Shown here: positions 36,801-48,800 of the stretch, piece by piece
How positions within the stretch are numbered: the first letter of the stretch is position 1
How the letters are laid out: each line of letters begins with the position of its first letter
NCBI GenBank assembly: GCA_020152595.1
Contig: JAIGNY010002165.1
Span: forward strand, 609,501 to 673,500
Length of the DNA stretch: 64,000 nt
DNA from: Chiridota heheva
Lineage: Eukaryota > Echinodermata > Holothuroidea > Apodida > Chiridotidae
Reading direction: 5' to 3'
The notes under the pieces: generated by a model
Seen by the model: only the letters and a program-made list of their open reading frames with translations
Told to the model about the DNA's origin: nothing
Databases searched by the model: none
Program-made: the position numbers and the translations under genes

Positions 36801-39800
36801 ACTTCAAACGTCAATTTATTCCCCCACACACATCTATTAAGTGCAACCAATGGCATAGCAAGATGCCGCATAATTATCTTACAAAAATAATCTTATATAA
36901 CAACATGCAAACCTATGTAGGTCTAATTAAGTGTACAGCAGACGACAGTGATTTTGACCGACAAAATGGCGATGTAAACAAAATCATGTTACCTTATGAT
37001 GTCAGCTGAAACACCTTTATAGTGGGTATTAATTAAAGTTGAACTATTCTAAATGATTTTATTTCTATTTTTACAGGTGGCTAGCTTAAATACAGAAGAA
37101 CACATACTGACAACAATCGACAGATATCAGGAAAGGAGGTCTTTCGTTCTAGCTGGAATCAATGCTTTCTTTGATCATATTCGAATTGTTCAGTGCAGGA
37201 AATCTTGCAAAGCTGTTCAGGTAAAGGTTGCATTTTTTCATTTCCCGCCTTAGAATAGGTCACACCCACCTCTCACACACTCCAACCTCACACACTCCAA
37301 CCTCCTTACCGGCTCCTCCACCCCTCTGCAATAAATGCCATCGCCCCCTCACTGACCATCATGTCCTCCTCGCCTGCCCCCTGTACAACCTCCCAGAGCT
37401 TCCCTCACCCCTCACAACTCCTTGCTGAGCTCTCCAAAAATAATTCACTGAATAAAATGATCTCCTTCCTTCATCATACCTCCCTCTACAACCATATTTA
37501 GTCCTCCTTTTCCATCCCCCTACCTCCATTTTTATTTTGTAATCTTTATATCTTTGCACTTTCTCTTTTCATCCCAGCTTCCTGGCTATAAGACCCCAAA
37601 CTTTTCTCAGATTCTTCCTAATATCTTTTTCCTACCTCTGAGATTAGCTAACCTTTCAGGCACAATTTCACCTTTGCTGCCATTAAGCCTCACCAAACCA
37701 AATTGATATTTTTTTTGTATTGAAGGTTGCAACTGTTAAGCAAGACAAATACTGTTACATACATCATCCTTCGCTCTTCGTATCCTCACTGATCAGCGGA
37801 ACCCTTGCTTCCATTCCATTCACTCTCCCTCCTTCACCAACCTCTTCAACCTCACCCAACACAATCCCCCACCTTTCGGGATACTGATGCACTCTCACTT
37901 CACCAAAGCCAACATCAACATTTTCTTGATTGCCAGGCACACTATTGCTCTCACGCCCACGTGGGTTATCAATCCTCCCAAGGTTTTCCTTGGCCTTTCC
38001 TCCTACATGAAATCTATCCACAACCCAGCCTTTCACTCCAAATATTGCCATTCTTTAGCTCCAAATACTGCTAACTCAGTAGACATTTCCATGTTTCTTT
38101 TTCCTCTTCACCTACGGCTCCACACGGGATGGCTCCTATGCAGCCGCTGCCTGTCCTGGCCGCACCCTCTCCTCAAGGTTGCCTGGTCGAGCCTCAATCT
38201 ATTTTGCTGAAGCAAAGGCCATTCTCCTGGCCTTAAACTTTGTTGAACTCTTCTTCAGCCCATGCTTCGTCATCTTCTCTGACTCTAAATCTGTCCTCAC
38301 TGGCATCCTCAACATGCTCTGGCCCAATCCATTCATCCTACAAATCCTCAATAAACTTCACTCTCTTTCCACCTTAGGGAAAAAAAATCCCCAGCTACGT
38401 CGGCATTTCCGGCAATGAGAGAGCTGACAGAGCTGCCAACAACGCTCTGTCGAATCACATCTCTCCTTCTTCTATCCCACACTCAGACCTCTGTTTCTCC
38501 ACCTTTAGCTATCTCAATAAGACCTGGCAATACTCCAGGAATCTCGAGACCAGTAACAAACTTCACACCATCAAATCAAAGTTGGGACCAACCCTGCACA
38601 GTCGCAACCGCAGGGAGGACGTTGTGATCACCAGCATCTGCCTCGGCCACACCTCTCTCACCTACTTTCCGGCTCCCCTGCTCCTCTCTGCCCTACATGC
38701 AACACCGATTTCTCGATCAAGCATATCCCCTTAGCCTGTCCCATATACATGCATGCATATCACACCTCTCCCCCTTTATATCTCCATTTCCGATCTTTCC
38801 AAGAACAATCCTACCTCCAATTTCATCACCTTTCTTCGCAACAGCAATTTATTCCATCTGATCTAAACCTCCCTTGCCTTCCCTTCTCTGCCTTACCTTC
38901 CTCAACTTCCTTTTATTACCTTAACTTCTTTCCCTTATCCACCTTCTCTCCCTCCTTCCCTCTATCCCTCCTCTCTTTCCTCTCCATCCTAACTCAAGCA
39001 CCTTAGTACTTAACACCCTCTTGTCACATTTCATTTTGACTGTCACGATGCAGTTAAACATCATTAAACCAAACCAAACATACACCATGTTCCAAACACC
39101 AATAAGAATTCATTGAATTTCGATAATCAATGTTCAAATTAATTAAAACATTACAAAAGTTCACGGAATAGAATTTCATTTAAGACATGGTAGATGATCC
39201 ACATGGTATGTAGATATGGGTGAAAATTTAGAGTTGTGACTTTTGAGTGATTTTTCTGTACTCGAAAAGTGTAAACGTGTAACAATTTGTCCCTCTTTTC
39301 GTGTAGTGACGAATGTCATTTGTGTAGTGACGAATGTCAAAATTGAAATTATTCATTCCGCATACTGACGAATATTCGGAAAATTTTAAAGCTTGACGAA
39401 ATAAAACATGATAAAGGTATTATATAGCTTTATATATTATTGGAAAGAGAAATGCTAATTTTTTGACAATTTTACTTACAATAAAGATATTTAGGGCAAA
39501 ATCTTATATCATAAGGCTTTAAAGACATTTGTCAGAATGAGGAAAAAATAATTAGGTATTTCACACCAATTTTCCTTTCACCTAAATAAGACAATCGTCA
39601 GTATGCGGAAAGAGGGATGAATTTCTCATGAGTAGGCCCGGAAAAGGTTGAAAATTTTGTGAAACTTTTTACAATAAATGTGCACTGTGCTGTCAATGGA
39701 CTGCCTGTAGTTGTTACAGTGTTTAAAAGGTGTTTGAACATACATTAGCAATTTCTGTATTGCTTAAAAGAGTATTAAAATGTGATCAGATCAGTTTTTG

Positions 39801-42800
39801 AATTTTGAAAAAAGCACTTAAAGTTTTTGAATTATAGTTATTCAAAGTTAGATTGATATTTGATTCATGTGTTTTTGTGCTCTGGGTGAGACATGTTATA
39901 AGTATGAACAACAGATTATTTGCAAGATTTTCTAATTGATTTTTATAAATTTTATTTTCTTATTGAGGTTAAGGTCAATTTGTGCATATTATGACTCAGA
40001 TTTTTTGTTTATTTTAGGAAGTCGTAATGACCTTAAAGAGATACCCTACAGACAGCCAAATTCAGATTTCAGGAAGGTGAGTCATAATTTTTGCAGGGCA
40101 CTCAAGACATTCAAAATTTTGAAGATACAATCAAGTCAAATGTTCCACCCCCAATATACAGTGGGGCCTACTAGGCAATTACAAATCCATATGCACCTGT
40201 TATGTACCAGTTTTACTAGAAATTAGGGCCATTAAAATTTAGGATGAGCAAGTAGATCTGATATGCAAAAAACAGAATTTTCACATCCTGCTTTTTGTTT
40301 AGAAGTGTCCAAGTTAGAATGTGCGCTCGGTTGTATAAAGGGAGGATGTTTGTTCCTTGGATTCCTTTTCTTGCACACAAAGGTACAGAAAGTTTCTGTT
40401 ACATGCATATTTAAAATAGAAATTGAACCTAAAACATTCAATATATTTCATGGATATTTTACACATTTTGGGGGTTTCGATAGATATTAAAGCAATTTAG
40501 TAAAATGGCATTTTTATAGGTCCATTTTCTTTCATCCACATAAAAAAATATGTTTACAATTAGCCCCAGTCAGTGTATTGACAAATTGGTTTGACAGTAT
40601 GCTAGTATTTGCCATCTTCTAGTTAAAATTCTGGAAACTAGAAGTAAATATCACTTAGTTCTTGATATAAATTTGCACCAGTAATATACCAATTCACAAT
40701 AAATTAGGGCCATTACATTTCAGGATGAGAAAGTAGATCTAATATAATGCTGTCTGATGAGCAAGTGCAAAAAACAGAATTTTCACATCCTGCTTTTTGT
40801 TTAGAAGTGACTTTTTCAAGTCTGCCTGTTAGAATGAGTGCTCAGTTGTTTGTTCTTGGGGTCCTTTTCTTGCACACAAACAGTACAGAAAGTCTCTGTG
40901 ACATGCATATTTAAAATAGAATTTGAACCAAGAAAATTCAATATTTTTCATGAGACATTTTACACATTTTGAGGGTTTTGATAGATATTAAAGCAATTTA
41001 GTAAATGGCATTTTTACAGGTCCATTTTCTTTCATCCACATGAAAAAATATGTTTACAACTAGCGTCAGTGTATTGACAAATTGGTTTGACAGTATGCTA
41101 GTATTTGTCAATCTTCTATTTAAAATTCTGAAAACTAGAAATAAATATCGCTTAGTTCTTGATATAAATTTGCATGGCTGCAAGTGTACTTTTATACAAA
41201 TAGGGCACCTTTATTTGAAGAAGCAAAGTGGAAGTATTCATTTCTTTAAATCTGCTCTTAATGCGATCAATTTCCATTGACTTCTTGAAAGATAAACGTT
41301 TCACACTATAAACCAAATATTTTTAGGAAGGTGTATGACTCTGTGTTTTACACAACATGCAAATCAAATCTATTTTCTAGCCACAAAATATATTTTCTAA
41401 TAATTCCAGTTTTATTTGAAATGAATTCTTGGTATCTTGTTATTTTTCTTAATTCTGCCCTGTTATTTATATTTTTGTATTTTGTTTTTCTTGATCTTAC
41501 AGTGCTTTATTATTTCATTTGTCAAGAAACAACTATAAGGCTCAGCTGAACACTAGAATGAGACAGTAAGTACCCTTTGTGTTTTGTGGCTGTCAATGCA
41601 ATGGACAGCCAGAGTTGGAATTAATCATGAAATTTTCCAGGGGTTGAAAATCTTCCCACAAAAAATTGTGACAGAAATCAGTACATGCTTCTCTCTATCG
41701 CAATTCAATGTGCTATTTATCACATAATTACATGTTTTTTGTTTTTAGAGCACATGTTTGCCACATATGCTATTGCTTAGTCAAGAAATCTAAAAAGCTT
41801 CTTCCTGTGATTTCCTGTTTTTACAACTGTTATAACCGCTGGAACCATAGATGTGCTCCCGGGTGCTAATTCCCGGTTTCAATGGTGCAAGTGGATGAGA
41901 GTACATGACTCCCTCTGGATGCCAATCCATCCAATAACTCCCAACAGTGCTGGTACTTATTTTACAGCTGAATGGACTGAAGCAAGTAAAGTGTCTTGCT
42001 CAAGGACACAATGCAGTGCTCATGATGGGAATCAAACCCAGTATCTTTCAAATACGAGCATGACTCCTTAACCACTGAGCCACTGCACCTCTTGTTAAAG
42101 GTGGAGTTGCCCTCTATTGTTTATCCTTATATACTGTAAACTTCTATCATTAATCCGTTAAATGTTTAGCAGTTGATGATGGCTTAGAATGTCAAGACAA
42201 TCACTGCTTAACCTAAATTTTCATTTGGGCAACTTTGACCTAAAGTGTAAAGCACAATAATTATTCATGATGGAAGTGCATGCACAAACAAACAGTTTAT
42301 ATCAGTCAAACCTTTCCTCCAATGTCCATACTTGTTTATAGAATTGATTGACGCTCTAGATTTTATTGACTAATTCTCTTAGCGCTCATTTTCTGGATGC
42401 CAAATGCATCTAATGTTTGTTTAAAGGTCTATGGGCATGTAGCAATTTTTATATCAGTTTAAAGACTTGACTGTCATGGTCACCGTTAAACATCAACAAA
42501 CCAAAGACAATGAAAATATGAACAGATCAGCTAGAATTTGAATGGGGTAATGTAAATGGAAACATAAATAGTCAAAAACTGTAGGTCAGACGTTGCTGCA
42601 CCACGTGAAAGAATTATGAAAGACATTTAAAACAGGATATTCAAAAGAAATATTAAGGTACTTGTGATACATCACAAATATTTATATTGATGCCTTAGGT
42701 TTCAAAATGTTGTACTATGGTCAATTTTTAAGTGATTTTGATGATTTATTTGTGCTATTTCCATGGTTTTTAATAGATTTTAAAGCGTTTACCCTCTATA

Positions 42801-45800
42801 CATCCATGTACCATTAACTTGTGTACAACAAACAATGGCACACTAGTGCAAGATTAATGAGAGGGAAAGATGTGCACTGCTGTCATCATGCACTGATGTC
42901 ATCATGCACTGATGTCATCATGCACTGATGTCATCATGCACTGATGTCATCATGCACTGATGTCATCATGCACTGATGTCATCAAAGCCCAGTTTCTGTA
43001 ATTATCCAATCACCAGTTACAAAGAGTAAACAAACAGTCAATGTTTGACAAGAGAATGTCTCCAAATATCTGTATTTGTATAATAAAATTGAATTTGGTC
43101 TATGTTTTTGTAATTAACATACATAGGTGACCAAATTTGATAGCAGCACAGTATTTCTCAAGTTACATGTTTTTGTATTCAACGTTTATTTTATGAAAGG
43201 TAAACACATTCGTTTATTAACATTTGCACAGTAATCTATAGCAATACTGTTATGTGAGGGACTTTATTTGAAGCATTATTTTTGTAACTATTTACACCAA
43301 AATTGTCTCATCTGACCGACAAGGTTCATCTCCTTCCTGCATCACATGAACTACTACAACAATATCTAAAACTCTCCTCGGAGTTGAAAGTAATTATAAA
43401 ATTTCTCACGGTTCTGAATTAAGGTGTGGAATATCTTCCTACGAAAAATTACAACAGAAATAATATAAATGTAGTGAATGCATCTTCATATACTTTGCCC
43501 TTTTGCAATTAATGTACTTTTCATCTCCCAATTACATGGCGGATGTTTTTAGATCACATATTTACCACATGTACTGTTGTTTGCTCAAGAAGTCTTTGAC
43601 CCTCGTTGATGTGGTGCCATTAAGCCCTCATCAACAAACAAAAAAAGAATAAATTATTATTATTTTTGTGTAATTTTGTTTTTCATCCATCGATTTCCTG
43701 ATTTTCTTGCAGTTATAATCGGTAGAACTGTATATTTTTCCAGCTCCGCTCTCTGCTCACGTCACTCCTCTCCTCTCTGCTCACATCACTCTTATCCTCT
43801 CTGCTCACATTACTCCTCTCCTCCCTGCTCACATCACTCCTCTCCTCTCTGCTCACATTACTCCTCTCCTCCCTGCTCACATCACTCCTCTCCTCACATC
43901 ACTCCTCTCCTCTCACATCACTCCTCTCCTTTCTGCTCACATCACTCCTCTCCTCTCACATCACTCCTCTCCTCTCTGCTCACGTCACTCCTCTCCTCTC
44001 TGCTCACATCACTCTTATCCTCTCTGCTCACGTCACTCCTCTCTCTGCTCACATCACTCCTCTCCTCTCACATCACTCCTCTCCTCTCTGCTCACGTCAC
44101 TCCTCTCCTCTCTGCTCACATCACTCCTCTCCTCTCATATCACTCCTCTCCTCTCTGCTCATGTCACTCCTCTCCTCTGTGCTCACGTCACTCCTCTCCT
44201 CTGCTCACGTCACTCCTGTCCTCTCTGCTCATGTCACTCCTGTCCTCTCTGCTCATGTCACTCCTGTCCACTCTGCTCACGTCACTCCTGTCCTCTCTGC
44301 TCACGTCATTCCTCTCCTCTCTGCTCACGTCACTCTTTTCTCTGCTTACATTACTCCTCTCCTCTCTGCTCACGTCACTCCTGTCCTCTCTACTCACGTC
44401 ACTCCTGTCCTCTCTGCTCACATCACTCCTCTCCTCCCAACCCCTTTTCACATAATCTAATCTCTCTGGCACATTTGACCATCACTGTCGTGGTGTCATT
44501 CAACCCCACCAAGGGACCATTTCCTTACTCATAACAACATCTCAGACCTTTTGGAAAACAATTCTTCCTCAAACATCAACTTCCTCCACAACAATAACCT
44601 CTCCCACCACAATTAACTCCCCCCTCCCCTCCTTTTCTACAACTAACCTTACATACCCCTTTTTTTTTCTTCTGCTTTCCCCCCTTATCTCCCTTACAAA
44701 CCTTTCATCTCCTCACTATCCTAACTCATACACCATAATCTATTAACACCCTCTTGGCACATTTGACTCTGACTGTTGCGTGCCGTTAAACATCAACAAA
44801 CCAAACCAACCAAACCCTTATTATTTATTCTATTTTTTCTCTCCTTCCTTCCCCTTTCCCTCTCCCATTCTTCTCTGTCCTAACTCTTGCACCTTAGATT
44901 TTTAACACCCTCTTGGCACGTTTGACTCTGACTGTCGCGGTGCCGTTAAACATCAACAAACCAAACCATTACAATGATCGTCTTTTTTCATTACAGGGGT
45001 GTAATCGACGCCTTACTGAGTGCTATCGAGAATGTTCCAAAGAGTCTCACGCTGCTCAGAAATTGTGGCCTGACATTGCTTAACTTTGATATACCATCTG
45101 ATTTTTATTTTCAATTTGAGCGGGTCATGAAGAACCTGATCAAAGTGGTCCCGACAGAAGACCCTGAGGGTCTCCTTCCCAGGATTTACGCCTACATGTG
45201 TAATACGATCGTTTGTCACGTTGAAGGAGAACAAAAGCTTCAGGTCGGCAAGCTTGGAATTATAAAGGTGAGTTGGTTAGAGGGATGAGTTGATTTATAA
45301 TCATGTTGTCAGTGGTGACCGTCTCTTTATTTAAAGGGATTTAGACAAGAAGAAGCAATTTGTGTAGAAATGACTGTGGTAAGTCTACTATGGAATGTTG
45401 GTGACATCATCTTCACTCAATGAACAATTGTTAATGTATTTTAAAGAAAATTAATTAAATCTTTTTCTTCAAACTTTCTTTGGGTGGTAAATTATGATTA
45501 CCTTACTTGATTAATGTTTTGCTACTTTCTTGACACAATCAATGGTTTTCGAGCCACAAAATTGCAGGCAAAAATATAATAAAAACAATAAAGTCTGTAA
45601 AAAATGTAAGGTTGTGCCTTCATAAATAGTCTGATTTCAGTTGCTCTTGCACGAAATGACAAGAACTTTAAGTTGAATATCCCCCTAATGGAATAAGATA
45701 TTTTCTTCACTATTTAGTTTCTGTTTAAGTCTTTTTTCACAGAAGATGGACTTGCTTGACCACTGAGTTAAGCCTTGACCACTGATCACTGAGTATAATT

Positions 45801-48800
45801 GTATACTGTTCCACTCAAGAATTTGATACTCGTCCACATAGGCATAAAATTGCAAGTTGTCTCTGGTACTTTGTGTTGAGTAGAGGGCCGTTTGATAGCA
45901 ACCCTAATACCTTGGAAGGTTCTTTTCCAATATGCTCAGGCGTGCCAAGAACTAGCATTCTTCCCATTAAGTATACTACTCATGGTGATGTAAAATCCCA
46001 TCAAAATAACAGAGGGGGCACTCTTCTCAGACCCTGTCCACTCCATCGGACCCCCCCTTCCCCCCTCTCCCTCTCGCAGCTCACCTTCAAAGCAGTTTCA
46101 AAGTTCCATACACATTTATATGGGCCCCTTATTTGTTTCTGGTGACCAAAAGCAGTAAACAACATCAGTTTTTATTTTATTAGACCTAAAAATGACAAAG
46201 AAAGTTAAATCACTTTTGGTTTCTCTTTTTGACAGTCAACAACATCAGTTTTCATTTTACTAGAACACTGAAATTAAAAAATAAAACAAGTTACATTTTC
46301 TGTATGAATTTACCTTTATTTGTACTTGATTTATTTGTTCTTTTTTAGTCTTGCCATTGAAGATCAATATCATTCAAACTACACTCACATTCAGCTGACA
46401 AAATTACAATCAATGACTTTTACATACATTAAACCCAATTAGCACAATCCTTTTAAACAGTGGCGTAGCTAGGGCCCTATGGGCTGGGGCGAATGGGGCC
46501 CAGGCCTCTGTGTTATATAGGCACAATGATATATTTTTTCACGGCCCCTTTATAGGGCCTGGCTTGGGCCCTTTAAGGGGGGACAGCGCCTTTCTCCCAC
46601 TCCCTAGTTATGTCACTGCTTTTAAATGCAACAAGCACAAATGCACAGTAATGACCTATGAATGGGGATATTTTTCACTTTGATTTTGGCAGAAATTTGA
46701 GTAACTTGTGATATACACCGCGAATGTGTGTGTAGCTGTAAACATTCTGACACTTTCAAACTAAAAATAACAGAATGTTAGGCTGTAAACTCACTCAATC
46801 AAGACCTGTTTTACTAGCTGTAAAATGGACCAAAAATACACAAAGTAACTTTAATTGTGGCAATCAGTACATATAAATGTAAATATTACTTAAATAAAAA
46901 CGCTCGTATTTATTTGCATGTACACATTTAGCAAAATCAGTAAAATCCCTTCTGAATATACTGTTAAGCAGTTGCAAAGTCCTGTGGCCAATCAGGAATG
47001 TTGTATTGTGTACCGTTTAACAATAAATATCTCTTGCTTTTACGGAATGTTGGCACCTATTTGATAGTAATAAATAGTTGTTGTTATGGTACCCATCATG
47101 ATGGTTGCTTTTCTGTTTTCATTTTAGTGTATGCTAGACCTTATTATGAAGAAACTACGTCAACAGAGGTACGATGAAGTCATGGAAACAGCATGGAGCG
47201 CCCTTTGGAATGTAACAGGTTAGTTACATTTTTGAGATGGGTGGGAGGGGGAGGGGAGGTCTATAAAGTGTAGCTCTCTGGAATGTAACAGGTTAGTTAC
47301 ATTTTTGAGATGGGTGGGAGGGGGGGAGGTCAACAAAGTGTAGCCCTCTGGAATGTAACAGGTTAGTTACATTTTTTAGATGGATGGGAATGGGTGAGGG
47401 GGGGGGGGGAAGGGGGAGGTCAATAAAGTGTGGCCGGAAAAGAGCAATCTACAATCTTGGACAAAACCTGGGGCAATATTTGCACATTCTGTAACATTTT
47501 TGCTTACAGTTACAAACGAAGTTTAGTTGCTCTAAAAATGATTTTAGCCCCTGTGTTTCCCTCTTTATTAAATGTTGACCCTTCACCTTGGTATTTATTA
47601 CTCCACCCCCTTCCCCCACTCACCTTACCCCTTCACTGAATGTTAATTACAAGAAAGGTGTTCCATGAGATATGTCCAAAATTGTAGCAATTACGTTGAA
47701 GATTGTTTTGTTTCTTTCATCCTTTTACTGACGATTTTGATTGTTTCACCAAGCATATTTTGCCAGAACTTTAAGAGTTTGTACCATACACTTTTAAGTG
47801 TTTAAAGTGACTAAGGGGAATTTGTAGAGAATTAACTCTAAAAAATATCAGCAATGTTGGAATTGTAAGGGGGGCAGAAGTATGCTCCGCAGAGTGCTTA
47901 AATTCTAGTTTATTTGTATGTAATAAGATAATTGAGTTTTGTTTGGAATAGTCATGAGGTTTATTCATTGTTTGAACTTATGGTTTTACTTTTCATAGAT
48001 GAGACTGCAGACAATTGTGAAATGTTTGTTGAAGGCGGTGGCTTGAATCTATTCTTGGAAAGCAAAGAGGTAAACTCATGAATTATGTTTTTAAAATTAA
48101 TTTGCTGTAAGTAATTCATAAATTCTCATACTTACCTAGTATGTGTATTTTTGAGAAAAATATACTTTCCTTTTGGCAATATTCACTGGCGGCTGTAAGA
48201 GTTTTTAGTTAGGGTGGGGGAAAAACATATAATTCAAGCGCGTTTGTACTCTTCATTTTGATTTCAAATGGAAGAGAGCCCTTTCTCGGTAAACTGGAGC
48301 GGACAGAGGGCATTAGTGCTTTAAATTGACTGAGTATGAGTACCATGGACAGGATTTGCCCACCAAAAGTGGGAGGAAAAGTAACAAAATAAAATTTGCC
48401 TATTGAAAGGGAGGGGGAATCATAAAATACCACTAAGAATAAAAAAATTACAATACAAAAGGTAAATATGGAAAAAAGTGGGGGTTGCACCCAACTACTC
48501 TTGCACCTGACTCCCCTTGCACCCCCACTCCCCTTGCATCCCCACCCCCCTTGTACCCCCACCCTAGCACCCCACCCCCTTGCACCCCACTTCCCTTGCA
48601 CCCCACTCCCCATGCACCCCACTACCCTTGCACCCCACTCCCCTTGCACCCCACTCACCTTGTACCCCCTCCCATTGCACCTCCACTCCTTGCACCCCAC
48701 TCCCTTGCACCCTCACTCCACTTGTTGCATACCACTTTCACCTCACTTTCCTTTGCATCCCATTGCCCTTGCACTCCAATTCCCTTGCACCCTCACTTCC

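Noticed and set aside
42874-42984. Possible CRISPR-like array
   Set aside because: Perfect 16-bp tandem units without spacers in an animal intron; an ordinary minisatellite.
43676-44455. 259-residue open frame (SLLTSLLS-type)
   Set aside because: It is a 24-bp minisatellite read in frame; the opposite strand is also open, and no start context or domain exists.
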